Of a stretch of DNA of 64,000 bases, positions 1 through 7,687 are shown one piece after another. Position 1 is the first letter of the stretch; each line of letters begins with the position of its first letter. The position numbers were made by a program, and so were the translations under genes. The DNA comes from Streptomyces sp. KL109B (lineage in GTDB: Bacteria; Actinomycetota; Actinomycetes; Streptomycetales; Streptomycetaceae): contig NZ_JASERL010000015.1 in the NCBI RefSeq assembly GCF_030766935.1, forward strand, positions 1-64,000. Direction: 5' to 3'. The notes beneath the pieces were generated by a model that did not search any database, had not been told where the DNA came from, and worked only from the letters and a program-made list of their open reading frames with translations.

Positions 1-162
1 CGCATGGACCAGGAGCCCGCATGCCGACCCTAGAGCGGCGCGGGCGCCGTCGGACCGCGAACCCGCGATCACTTGTTGCGTGACCAGCGTGAAGCTCGTT
101 CCGGGAATCAACGTCAGGGGTGTGACTGCAGCCACGAAGCCGAGTACCAGATGCCACTGCAC
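1..162 (-). CDS. LysE-family exporter, N-terminal part (cut by window edge)
   Basis: Reading the minus strand from a GTG at 162 gives 54 residues running off the left edge. They contain VTPLTLIPGTSF and a helix followed by a basic loop (AGSRSDGARA) and GSACGLLVHA. This matches the first membrane segment and cytoplasmic loop of LysE/RhtB amino-acid exporters, whose hallmark is a TPGP-like motif near residue 15. A TAG stop lies four codons upstream in frame, so GTG at 162 is the only possible start. The rest of the gene is outside the window, so whether it is intact cannot be judged. It is probably the first chromosomal gene on the far side of the mobile-element region. Family assignment is fairly secure; substrate is unknown. 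Confidence 0.7.
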   Translation of the reverse strand, partial: MQWHLVLGFVAAVTPLTLIPGTSFTLVTQQVIAGSRSDGARAALGSACGLLVHA

Positions 163-398
163 GCAACGAGACTACGCAACGGGCGTGTGCCAAATCTCCA
201 GCTTCTCCGACCAGTTCGAGACAAGTCCGGCGGAGTCGACCCATGCGCCACACTCACTTGAAGATCGTTGCGGGACAGCCCTTAGGCGGACTTCCCGCGC
301 TCGCAGGCCGAGGCCCTGCCGTCCTGTGACTTCCTGGAGACGATCATTGTCCGGGAGTGTTCAATGATCGGCGGATCCGATGATCAAGGAGACGCCAG
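163..398. other. Intergenic stretch left of the IS256 remnant
   Basis: No convincing gene is seen. The last part (about 337-398) is probably the left end of the IS256-type element: GTCCGGGAGTGTTCA lies at about 348-362, and AAGGAGA is about 7 bases before the ATG at 399. I could not find a matching right end, because the element is truncated. Confidence 0.35.
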
Positions 399-947
399 AT
401 GAGCGACACCACCATCGAGCAGATACCAGACGGCGAGCCGGCGGCTGTCGTACCAGCGAGTGACGAGCAGTTGGTCGCGATGCTCGTGGACCGGGCCCGG
501 TCGGAGGGTCTGCAGCTGACCGGCGAGGGCGGACTGCTGCAGCAGCTGACCAAGCGGGTGTTGGAGTCCGCCCTGGAGGGCGAGATCACCGATCATCTCG
601 GATACGACAAGCACGACGCCGAGGGCCGGGGCAGCGGCAATTCCCGTAACGGGACGCGGGCGAAGACGGTGCAGACCGATGTCGGCCCGGTCGAGGTCAA
701 GGTCCCCAGGGACGTGGCGGGCACGTTCGAGCCGGCCATCGTCAAGAAGCGTCAGCGGCGCCTGTCCGGCGTGGACGAGATGGTGCTGTCGCTGTCGGCG
801 AAGGGGCTCACGCACGGCGAGACGGACGTCGCGGCAGCCGTTTTCCGGAACAGTCTGTGGATCAATCCCGACGACCAGCAGGGCGTCCGCTACTTGATCA
901 AGCAGGTAGCGGACGCGCTGCCGTGGCAACGATGCGCGCCGCACTGA
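399..947 (+). pseudogene. IS256-family (mutator) transposase, N-terminal remnant
   Basis: The first ~135 residues match the N-terminal region of IS256/mutator transposases: the MLVDRARSEGLQLTGEGGLL segment, EGEITDHLGYDKHD, GNSRNGTRAKTV, EVKVPRD, FEPAIVKKRQRRLSG, and SLSAKGLTHGE. Family members run to about 400 residues and carry their DDE catalytic residues after this point. Here, after KGLTHGE, the frame passes into unrelated sequence (about 40 residues from TDVAAAVFRNS) and stops at 947, so none of the catalytic core remains. A good ribosome site precedes the ATG. This is a dead transposase stub, probably created by deletion or by insertion of other DNA at about position 825. Confidence 0.85.
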
Positions 948-994
948 GCTTGACTCTGTCGGGGATCTTGGAGTTCCTCGATGCGGCAGCATGA

Positions 995-1385
995 TCAACG
1001 GGCATGCTCGGGGAGTTCCGCTGACGGATGCAGCTGTCGAGGTGCCCGTTGTCGCTCCGCCCCCGTTCCGGTGAGCAAGTCCCTTCTCTGACCGCGCAGA
1101 TCGCGCGGACGAGCAACCCGGCCGGTACGACGACGATATGGGTACGCGACCGCCTCGACGGGCTGTGGCGCGACGAGGACTTCGTTGGTGATCGGCTCGT
1201 CTGCTTCGCCGGGCGCGACGACGATGACATCTGCCAAGGTCAGTTCACGGTTCGCTGCACGTATCTCGTCCACGAACCGGGTAGAGCCACAGATACAGAC
1301 AATCTCACAGCTGAGCTTGGCCAGGAGCAGGGCGGCCGGGAGCAGTCCGAGTGTGATGTGCGCGGCCTGGTCAGTTGACTGCGCT
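995..1385 (-). pseudogene. Decayed gene with CGSTRF nucleotide-hydrolase-like motif, interrupted by the IS
   Basis: Read on the minus strand from the IS border, the frame gives LAKLSCEIVCICGSTRF followed by VDEIRAANRELTLADVIVVA. The pattern ICGSTRF..ANRELTLAG.IV..PG is typical of small nucleoside 2-deoxyribosyltransferase-like proteins (DUF4406/YtoQ-like) frequent in actinobacterial mobile elements. After VVAPGE the similarity fades and the frame becomes arginine-rich and implausible. If the IS and one copy of its target duplication are removed, the frame continues without a stop into the flank beyond 3053 (reading ELWPELAQSTDQ across the joint), so the IS probably inserted into this gene. 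Function is lost or was marginal; the family call rests on one motif. Confidence 0.4.
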
Positions 1386-1390
1386 AACTC

Positions 1391-1415
1391 AGAAGCCGTA
1401 TCTCAACCGATCGTG
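1391..1415 (+). repeat. IS left terminal inverted repeat
   Basis: 25-bp terminal repeat, beginning AGAAGCCGTATCTCAACC. It matches the complement of 3024-3048 at 24 of 25 positions. The 5-bp target duplication AACTC is immediately outside at 1386-1390. Confidence 0.85.
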
Positions 1416-1534
1416 GAACGTGCGGGTCGAACAGGTTTCCCGCCGGGGTGATCTTCCCGTTGTGCGGGCATGAAGACAGGGCCTCTCGGTAGCTCGGGGA
1501 TGCGAATCTGACCGAGCAGTGCCGGGAGGCCCTA

Positions 1535-2456
1535 GTGTCGTTGTTGTACGCGTGCGAACCCGTTCAGTTCAACTTGGCTGCTCCATCGTGTGATTGCCTC
1601 GCGCATGTGTACGGCAACGCGGCCGACCACCCGGACCGGGAACGCCGGTATCCCTCCGACATGACGGACACGGAATGGGCGGCTGTCCGGCCTTTGCTGC
1701 CGGTGCCGGCCTGGCTGAAGGGCCGGGGCGGGCAGCCCGAGGGCTACTGCCACCGCCAGCTGCTGGACGCGATCCGCTACCTGGTCGCGGGCGGGATCTC
1801 CTGGCGGGCGATGCCCGCGGACTTCCCCGACTGGGGCCGGGTCTACGCCTTATTCCGCCGCTGGCGCGAACACGGACTGATCACGGAGTTCCACGATCGG
1901 CTGCGCGGACGGGTGCGTGAGCGGGAGGGCCGTGAGGCGGAGCCGACGGCCGGGATCATCGATGCGCAGTCGGTGAAGGCCGCGGGCCTCGGTGCCATCC
2001 GTTTCACGCGGCTACGACGGCGGGAAGAAGGTGGGCGGCCGCAAGCGGCACATCGTGACCGACTGCCTCGGCCTGCTCCTGGTCGTCGCGGTCACCGCCG
2101 CGAACATCGGCGACCGGGATGCCGCGACGGGCCTGCTGACCCGGCTGCGCCGCCTGCACCGTGACATCTGCCTGGTCTGGGCCGACGGCGGCTGCACCGG
2201 CGGCCTCGTCGACTGGTGCCGGGACAAACTCGCCCTGACCTTGGAGATCATCAGGCGCACCGACGACATGACGGGATTCGTGGTGCTGCCCAGACGCTGG
2301 GTGGCAGAGCGCACGTTCGCGTGGCTGATGCATTCACGCCGACTGGCCCGGGACTACGAGACGTTGCCGGCCAGCAGCGAGGCGATGATCCGGTGGTCGA
2401 TGGTCACGCGGATGAGCCGTCGCCTGGCACGGCCACACGCCGCCGGCCGGCAGTGA
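1535..2456 (+). CDS. IS5-family transposase in two frames (frameshift near 1985)
   Basis: The N-terminal half (from 1535) carries YPSDMTDTEWAAVRPLLP, the GGISWRAMP segment and the first catalytic aspartate in IIDAQSVKAA. The C-terminal half (from about 1985, another frame) carries SRGYDGGKKVGGRKRHI, the second aspartate in WADGGCTGG and the glutamate in VAERTFAWLM, ending at 2456. Joined, the protein is about 305 residues, normal for IS5 members. The switch falls after SVKAA, where one extra G in GCGGGCC puts the downstream frame one base ahead. Some IS5 subgroups express transposase by programmed frameshifting, so this could be regulation rather than damage, but no classical slippery heptamer is obvious. 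It lies inside intact terminal repeats. Confidence 0.8.
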
Positions 2457-2949
2457 AGGCCCCCGACGCCTCCTGCACGAGCCACCCGCGCTCCGCCAGG
2501 CGCCTGGCCTTCGAGCGCACCCCCTCGACCTTCGCCGACGTCGACCCAAGGCCCAGTCCCATCGCGATCTCCCTGGCCCTGAGCGGTCCCTGGCCCGCCG
2601 GCCGCCGCTCATCGAGCACGCCCAGGATCCGCTGGTAGTCCGGCGCCAGAACCGTCACCGGCAAGCCTTCGCGCCAAGGAGGCACGACCGACCCCGGCAC
2701 CGGCGCGGGCGAGGGCACGATTTCCTGCTCCGCCCCGGGCACGGCAGTCGTCTCCGCGGCGGACACGGCCAGGGCCTCGACCAGCTCCTCCCGCGCGATC
2801 ACCCGCCGGTCCAGCTCGATCTCCGCGGCCTCCAACACCCCAGCCAGATGGGCGACTTCCTCCCGGAGCCCTTCCACCCGCACACGGGCCGCTGTCTCCC
2901 GCTCCTCCAGCATTCCCAGCACCGACGCCACCGCGCACCCCTTGCTCAT
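2404..2949 (-). CDS. IS passenger protein: coiled coil plus winged-helix-like C-terminus
   Basis: A 181-residue protein encoded wholly inside the IS, converging on the transposase and overlapping its 3' end by 53 bp. Residues 1-75 begin with a GCAVASVLGMLEERE segment and form a glutamate/arginine/alanine-rich helix that looks like a coiled coil. A proline-rich linker follows, and residues ~105-165 (YQRILGVLDERR, REIAMGLGLG, KVEGVRSKARRLAERGWL) look like a small helix-turn-helix of the type that asks whether a substrate pair is present. Related unannotated proteins are common in Streptomyces, often beside transposases. The function is unknown. A role in regulating transposition or as a passenger is inference from position. 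Confidence 0.65.
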   Translation of the reverse strand: MSKGCAVASVLGMLEERETAARVRVEGLREEVAHLAGVLEAAEIELDRRVIAREELVEALAVSAAETTAVPGAEQEIVPSPAPVPGSVVPPWREGLPVTVLAPDYQRILGVLDERRPAGQGPLRAREIAMGLGLGSTSAKVEGVRSKARRLAERGWLVQEASGAFTAGRRRVAVPGDGSSA

Positions 2950-3023
2950 GGAGCGGAAACCAGACGCCGGACCCCTCCCTCATTCGGAGCCGCACCATGC
3001 CTGACCAGCAGAAATCAAGAGAG

Positions 3024-3048
3024 CACGTTCGGTTGAGATACGGCTTCT
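3024..3048 (-). repeat. IS right terminal inverted repeat
   Basis: Complement of the left end, ending in GGTTGAGATACGGCTTCT at 3048. The second copy of the target duplication AACTC follows at 3049-3053. Confidence 0.85.
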
Positions 3049-3053
3049 AACTC

Positions 3054-3200
3054 AGGCCACAGCTCGGCTTGGTGGTGGCGCGTCAGGAACATCAGGGCAT
3101 GTCGTTGTCGCACTGCCCGCTCGCGTGGTCCGCGAGGTTGTGGCCGACGGAGAGCACGCCCACACTGAGCCGAGCGTTGCCAACATGGCGACCTGATCGA
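3054..3200 (-). pseudogene. Decayed coding remnant right of the IS
   Basis: Minus-strand frames here show protein-like pieces with no intact gene. From about 3163 one frame reads VGVLSVGHNLADHASGQCD and stops at 3092. The GHNLADH..GQ.D motif resembles a small helical protein family common on Streptomyces integrative elements. A second frame (MFLTRHHQAELWPEL) runs into the IS border and joins in frame with the CGSTRF remnant on its other side. Together these look like one or two element-borne genes that decayed and were split by the IS. Assignments are tentative. Confidence 0.3.
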
Positions 3201-3315
3201 TGGAAGTCACTCGGGTGCCCCCAGCAACCGAGTTGGTGCATTCGAGGAACGGATGCGATTGCCTGGACGCCTTACTCCTGAACCGAGTTGATGTTGCGGA
3301 TTGCGAGGGCTCTGG

Positions 3316-4005
3316 ATGGCGGCGGCGATTATCGGACTGGTTGGTGCACTGCTGGGAGCGCTCACCACGCTGCTTGGAACTGCACTCTCTGAAAGAAGGC
3401 AGGCTCGTCGAGAGGACAGGAAGTGGAGCCGAGACCAGCGCACTGCTGCCTATGACGGAGCCCTGCGCCACCTCCTTCGCGCAGCGAACCTTCGATCGGA
3501 ATTCGCTAACGGGGGTGGCGCGGCAGTCCTTAACCAGGAACACCAACGCGAGTGGTTCGACGACTTGGTCCAGGCGCAGTTCAGCCTCCACGCCTCGATC
3601 CGCCACTGTGACGTTGCTCAGCTTGCCCAGCTCACAGAAGCCGTCAGTCTCCTCGACACCCATATTGCCCGCCTTAACTCCAGCGAGACCTACGACGGGA
3701 AGGGATTCTCTATGTTGCAGGTCCTGCTGACCTGCATCGATACCGTCACCGAGTGCGCACGCCGGGACGGCGGAGGACCTCAGACCGGATTTGAGAACAG
3801 GCCAGCGATCACCACAGGAGAGGGCTCCATGGTGCGTCCACAGGCGAGGGAGGAGGAGCCCCAACAACAGAGGCCTCGAGACGGAGTGCGCAACATTCTG
3901 ATGGGAAGCGCCCAGCACGTCAGAGTGGTAGGAGGAACAGGCCGAATCACCTTCGGAGCAGCTGACGTGTCTAACCCAAGACCAAATTCGGATGCTTCTC
4001 AGTGA
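3316..4005 (+). CDS. Membrane-anchored hypothetical protein
   Basis: Starting at ATG 3316 (a TTG at 3301 is also possible), the protein has one N-terminal membrane segment (AAIIGLVGALLGALTTLLG) followed by a basic stretch (SERRQARREDRKW) and a helical soluble region rich in leucine and histidine. Many actinobacterial accessory-region proteins have this layout: one anchor then a cytoplasmic helical bundle, with the W..DQR.AAY...L motif after the anchor. After about residue 160 the sequence becomes low in recognisable structure (GGGPQTG, EEEPQQQRP), so the true gene may end differently or the tail may be mobile-element debris. No function is recognised. Confidence 0.5.
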   Translation: MAAAIIGLVGALLGALTTLLGTALSERRQARREDRKWSRDQRTAAYDGALRHLLRAANLRSEFANGGGAAVLNQEHQREWFDDLVQAQFSLHASIRHCDVAQLAQLTEAVSLLDTHIARLNSSETYDGKGFSMLQVLLTCIDTVTECARRDGGGPQTGFENRPAITTGEGSMVRPQAREEEPQQQRPRDGVRNILMGSAQHVRVVGGTGRITFGAADVSNPRPNSDASQ

Positions 4006-4320
4006 GGCGCAGACACCTGATCCGCCCTCGTTGGTGCAGAGAAGGTCGACGTGCGCGGCGCCGCCGTGCTCGAGGCTTGGGCTCACGCCACGCACTGCAC
4101 TCGGAGTCGTACGTGCCGCTGGTGGTCAAGTCGGCTCTCTCCCAGGATTGTTGGGGCGATCCTCCCAGAGACGGGGCGGCGCGCGGCGGCGTTCACCGGA
4201 TCCTGCCCACCGGCGCTCGGGCCGGAGGCGGCACGCCGAGATATCCGGGTGTCGGGCTCGGAAATTCATCGCTGCAGGTGGTGGGCACGGGCAAGCGATC
4301 ACCACTGGCACGATGTCCGC
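4006..4320. other. Stretch without a recognisable gene
   Basis: Between the hypothetical membrane protein and the transposase stub I see no frame with protein-like composition on either strand. The sequence probably contains an old element end, but I could not identify inverted repeats. Confidence 0.3.
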
Positions 4321-4623
4321 GTGGTTATTTCGCTGCTGTACAAGGTGGCCCGCAAGCTGTTGTCCGTCCCCGGGGTTCTGCTGCGCAGCGACACCGCGAA
4401 GGCCGCCGAGATACTCGTGCTCCGGCACGAGAACACGGTCCTACGCCGCCAACTCGCCAGCCCGATCCGCTACGAGCCCGCGGACCGGTTCTGGCTGGCG
4501 GCAATATCCAGCTTGATACCCCGTCACCGCTGGCGCCAGGTCTTCCCCGTCACTCCGGACACGCTACTGGCCTGGCATCGCAAGTTCATAGCGGCAAAAT
4601 GGGACTACAGCGCACGCCGCACC
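4321..4623 (+). pseudogene. Integrase-core transposase, N-terminal stub
   Basis: From GTG 4321 the frame reads LLYKVARKLLSVPGVLLR, KAAEILVLRHENTVLRRQL, YEPADRFWLAAISSLIPRHR and PDTLLAWHRKFIAAKWDYS, about 100 residues. This is the N-terminal helical region of the Streptomyces IS3/IS481-like transposases with an rve catalytic core, and it aligns in order with the N-terminus of the complete copy just downstream (ALRHQITVLERQL, PDTVLRWHRDLL). After WDYSARR the frame leaves the family, about 80 bp before the next transposase starts, so all catalytic residues are missing. The second element, or a deletion, probably truncated it. Confidence 0.75.
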
Positions 4624-4702
4624 TTGAGCGTGCCGAGAACCCCATCCGCGCAGGCCACTCAAGCCGTCATCGCGCCGTGGCAGCCCGGCATGATGAACGG
4701 CC

Positions 4703-5803
4703 GTGCTGCTTCGATTGACCTATCTGACCGTGACCAACGCCTTCGCCATGCTGCGGCTGCTCCCGGCGAGCGATCGCGACAAGAACATCGAGATCCTCGC
4801 CCTGCGCCATCAAATCACCGTCCTGGAACGGCAACTCGGCCCACAACGGGCCAAGTTCGCACCAGCAGACCGAGCATTCCTGGCCGCGCTCCTCCGACCT
4901 CTCCCCCAAGAGACGCTACGCCGCCTACGGCTGCTCGTACGTCCCGACACCGTCCTGCGATGGCACCGCGACCTGCTCAAACAACGCCACGCGAACGCCT
5001 CTCGACCTCGCCGCCCAGGCCGACCCCGGACCGTGCGCTCCATCCGCCTCCTGGTCCTGCGCCTGGCTGGCGAAAACCCGTCCTGGGGCTACCGCCGCAT
5101 CCACGGCGAGCTCACCACTCTCGGCATCAAGATCGCCGCCTCCACCGTCTGGGAGATTCTCAAAGCCGAGGGTATCGAGCCGGCCCCCGGCCGAGCCACC
5201 ACCACCTGGACCGCTTTCCTACGCTCCCAGGCCGACGTCCTCCTGGCGACAGATTTCATCGAGACCGTCACCCTGACCGGCAAGCGCCAGTACATACTCG
5301 CCGTCGTCGAACACGCCACCCGCCGCATCCGTGTACTCGGCACCACCGCCCACCCCACCGCCGACTGGGTCACCCAGGCCGCACGAAACCTCGCCATGGA
5401 CCTCGAAGAAGCCAGCACCAAGGTCAAATACCTGATCCGCGACCGCGACACGAAGTTCCCCGCCCTGTTCGACCAGGTCCTCAGCGACGCCGGCATCGAG
5501 ATCGTCCTCAGCGGCGTCCGGGTACCCCGCATGAACTCGATCATGGAACGTTGGATCCGTAGCCTCCGCCGCGAACTCCTGGACCGCACCCTCATCTGGA
5601 ACGAGAACCACCTGCGTCACGCCTTGCACGAGTACGAACAGTTCTACAACCAGCACCGCACCCACCGAGCCCTCCACGGCGCCGCCCCGCTGCGCGCCGC
5701 CCCCGAACCGGTCACGGACCCGATCCAGCTCGCGCACCTCGACATCCACCGCCGCGACCGACTCGGAGGCACCCTCCACGAGTACCACCGCTCAGCGGCC
5801 TGA
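4703..5803 (+). CDS. Integrase-core (rve) transposase, complete
   Basis: A 366-residue DDE transposase of the IS3/IS481-like type. The N-terminal third is DNA-binding (EILALRHQITVLERQL, DTVLRWHRDLL, PGRPRTVRSIRLLVLRLAGE) with the WGYRRIHGEL motif typical of this group. The rve core carries D184 in LATDFIETV, D247/D249 in IRDRDTKF, and E282 in MNSIMERWIRSLRREL, followed by FYNQHRTHRAL near the C-terminus. All three acidic residues and the full length are present, so it could be active. It starts at GTG 4703 without a strong ribosome site. It lies immediately after a truncated relative, and no second orfA-type gene accompanies it. Clear inverted terminal repeats were not found. Confidence 0.85.
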   Translation: MLLRLTYLTVTNAFAMLRLLPASDRDKNIEILALRHQITVLERQLGPQRAKFAPADRAFLAALLRPLPQETLRRLRLLVRPDTVLRWHRDLLKQRHANASRPRRPGRPRTVRSIRLLVLRLAGENPSWGYRRIHGELTTLGIKIAASTVWEILKAEGIEPAPGRATTTWTAFLRSQADVLLATDFIETVTLTGKRQYILAVVEHATRRIRVLGTTAHPTADWVTQAARNLAMDLEEASTKVKYLIRDRDTKFPALFDQVLSDAGIEIVLSGVRVPRMNSIMERWIRSLRRELLDRTLIWNENHLRHALHEYEQFYNQHRTHRALHGAAPLRAAPEPVTDPIQLAHLDIHRRDRLGGTLHEYHRSAA

Positions 5804-5900
5804 CCTGGATGGACAGGGTTTCCGGCGCGCACAGGGCCGCTATCGCCAGGGCAGTGGCCGCGGCTGATCCAGAGCGCGCTCGGCTTATCGCCCAACGAAT

Positions 5901-6107
5901 CTATGGTCCCGCCACAGCCCAACTCTTGCACTCGATCGTGCTTGCGCTGACAGACAACACGAGGTGCCCCCGGTTCCTGCTCTCGTTACACCGTCGGGCA
6001 GCGTCCGAGCCGACGACGAGGATGGGCATGAGGGGCCTGCCCTTGCTGAATTCCTCGTCCATCCAGGCGGGAGCGGGTTTCGGCACCTGCCGAGGCCACT
6101 CAATCAC
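5901..6107 (-). CDS. Small hypothetical protein
   Basis: A 68-residue frame (EWPRQVPKPAPAWMDEEFS, PLMPILVVGSDAARR) with a GTG start that overlaps the stop of the upstream small frame by 4 bases (GTGA), the pattern of translationally coupled genes here. No family is recognised. Composition is plausible for a protein but the evidence is limited to frame, overlap and the lack of a better frame on the other strand. It lies in the accessory region beside the tRNA gene. Confidence 0.3.
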   Translation of the reverse strand: MIEWPRQVPKPAPAWMDEEFSKGRPLMPILVVGSDAARRCNESRNRGHLVLSVSASTIECKSWAVAGP

Positions 6108-6220
6108 CGCTCTCGCTTGCTGGAGACGAACGCATCGAAGTACCTCCAGGCGGAGCCGACTTGAATGCCGAGGTGCGCCGCGACCGCCGTGATCCGGTCC
6201 TCAATGGAATCTTCCACCAT
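6104..6220 (-). CDS. Very small hypothetical protein, coupled to the next frame
   Basis: 38 residues: MVEDSIEDRITAVAAHLG, then a helical tail with SAWRYFDAFVSSKRER. The stop overlaps the GTG of the following frame. It may be the remaining end of a larger gene, since sequence upstream on the same strand is also partly open. No family recognised. Confidence 0.25.
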   Translation of the reverse strand: MVEDSIEDRITAVAAHLGIQVGSAWRYFDAFVSSKRER

Positions 6221-6783
6221 GGCCGGGCGAGGGTGACACCGCGATGGGCGGGCGCGGACAACGTCTGCGCGACCGCGTCCTTGAAGGCCTTGGAATTCCG
6301 CATAGCAGAAGCGTAGTTGGGCTCCGTCCTTTCAAAGTCAGCTCTCTCGTCTCCGAATCCGCAGATCACGAAGGTTCACTCCGGGACACAGCTATCCATC
6401 GCGCCCGCGCCGAGCCAGCCGCCGGAGCTACCCACTGTGACCGCTCCGGTATCCCCGAACTTCCGCCAACGGCGCACAACGGCGCCTCCCCACAGCCAAG
6501 TTGTCACACCCACCCCTCGCCACCCCCTCCCACCTGCACCGCGAGAGCCGCACTCGTTCAACACCTCGATGCAGCACACATGACTCTCGTGACAAGGGGT
6601 CACCGAAATCGGTCAAGTGCTCGCGACTCGACGACCCCCTTTGAAAAGTCACCAGGGAGCAGGTGAGCACTTGACCACCGTGCTCCCCAACCCCGTTTTC
6701 CCGCGACACCCCGGGCAATCCGCCCCACCAATTTCCACCCGCCCGAGGCATTGACCGTCAAGTCATGTTGACGACCGCGACCG
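6221..6783. other. Non-coding stretch beside the tRNA gene
   Basis: No convincing gene on either strand. The part 6650-6710 holds CAGGGAGCAGGTGAGCAC and CCGTGCTCCCC, sharing the GGGAGCA word with the large hairpin at 6784-6827. The stretch could be the end of a former integrated element, but no integrase gene or second tRNA end was seen. Confidence 0.35.
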
Positions 6784-6827
6784 GCAGGGAGCACAGGGAG
6801 CAAAACCCTGCTCCCTGTGCTCCCTGC
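6784..6827. repeat. Perfect 19-bp inverted repeat (hairpin)
   Basis: GCAGGGAGCACAGGGAGCA at 6784-6802 is followed by a 6-base loop AAACCC and the exact complement at 6809-6827. Each arm contains the GGGAGCA word twice. There is no T-run after it on either strand, so it is not a typical terminator. It lies about 30 bp beyond the tRNA terminator. Confidence 0.85.
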
Positions 6828-6854
6828 TGCTCCCCGACTCCTGTCGTGGACACG

Positions 6855-6882
6855 CAAAAAGGGTCATCCGAAGATGACCCTT
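6855..6882 (-). terminator. Rho-independent terminator of the tRNA-Pro gene
   Basis: On the minus strand AAGGGTCATC, loop TTCG, GATGACCCTT is followed by a run of T. A 10-bp stem with a stable UUCG-type tetraloop and T-run, 38 bp after the mature tRNA end, fits an intrinsic terminator. Confidence 0.85.
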
Positions 6883-6920
6883 GAGCTGCGGAAACTACGT
6901 ACAGCAACCGACATAAAATG

Positions 6921-6994
<74 letters not shown>

Positions 6995-7122
6995 ATGTCG
7001 ACTGCCCCCGGCCCGGTTTCTCCCGGCCCTTTTGGCGGCGACAAGAAGAACAATACCCCAAGCTCAGGGGTGGTTTGAAACCGGATCCGCGGGCGCGGGG
7101 GCCGGTGGGTGAGAATCGGGGA

Positions 7123-7611
7123 ATGAGCACTTCACGCATGGGTGACCGGGACCGGGACGAGGAGGGGCGGGCACGCAACGCGCGGCCCCGGGACGGGCTC
7201 GGGCGGCCACTCCCCTACGGGACGGCCGGCGTGGACCGGCAGCCGGAGGGTGTCGTGCGGACGGCCGCGCAGAGCGTCGCGGAGGCGCAGGCGCTGCTCG
7301 ACGCCGGGCGGCCGTTCCACGCCCACGAAGTCTTCGAGGACGCGTGGAAGTCGGGGCCCGAGGCGGAGCGCGGCCTGTGGCGGGCGCTGGCGCAGACCGC
7401 GGTGGGCCTCACGCACGCGGCGCGCGGCAACGCGACCGGTGGCGCCCGGCTGCTGCGCCGCGGCGCGGACGGCCTCGCGGCCTGGCAGGGCGTCGCGCCC
7501 GCGGGCCTCGACAGGGAGGCGCTGGTGGGATGGGCGCGCGGCCTCGCCGACGAGGTGGAGCGGTCCTCCGCACCCGTGGACGCCGCTTCCGCCGCGCCGC
7601 GCCTGATCTGA
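7123..7611 (+). CDS. DUF309 protein
   Basis: A 162-residue soluble protein. The DUF309 core is at about residues 47-125, with the family signature FHAHEVFEDAWKSGPEAERG and the helix LWRALAQTAVGLTHAARGN followed by GGARLLRRG. Members are small helical-bundle proteins with conserved histidine and glutamate; their activity is unknown. The first 45 residues are charged and probably disordered (DRDRDEEGRARNARPRD). ATG 7123 is preceded by ATCGGGG; ATG 7138 is an alternative start. It is the first regular chromosomal gene after the tRNA, and the DHA2 exporter begins 76 bp downstream on the same strand. Confidence 0.8.
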   Translation: MSTSRMGDRDRDEEGRARNARPRDGLGRPLPYGTAGVDRQPEGVVRTAAQSVAEAQALLDAGRPFHAHEVFEDAWKSGPEAERGLWRALAQTAVGLTHAARGNATGGARLLRRGADGLAAWQGVAPAGLDREALVGWARGLADEVERSSAPVDAASAAPRLI

Positions 7612-7687
7612 CACGGCGTGGGGTGCGCGTCACCGGTCCGGCCCCCACCCACATGCGTGGCCCGGGCACCGATGTGACCCTGCGAGA

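Larger units (their letters stand above)
1391..3048 (+). mobile_element. Complete IS5-like insertion sequence with passenger gene
   Basis: The element is bounded by 25-bp inverted repeats: the left end begins AGAAGCCGTATCTCAACC at 1391, and its reverse complement ends at 3048, with one mismatch in 25. The flanks carry a 5-bp direct duplication AACTC at 1386-1390 and 3049-3053. Inside are a two-frame IS5-type transposase (1535-2456) and a converging second gene (2404-2949). Total length is 1658 bp. Intact ends and duplication indicate a fairly recent insertion. A further inverted pair, AGGGCCTCTCGG at 1479 and CCGGGAGGCCCT at 1523, lies just upstream of the transposase start. Confidence 0.85.

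Noticed and set aside
6784..6827. Simple terminator
   Set aside because: A good terminator with a T-run already lies at 6855-6882 for the tRNA; this longer hairpin has no T-run.
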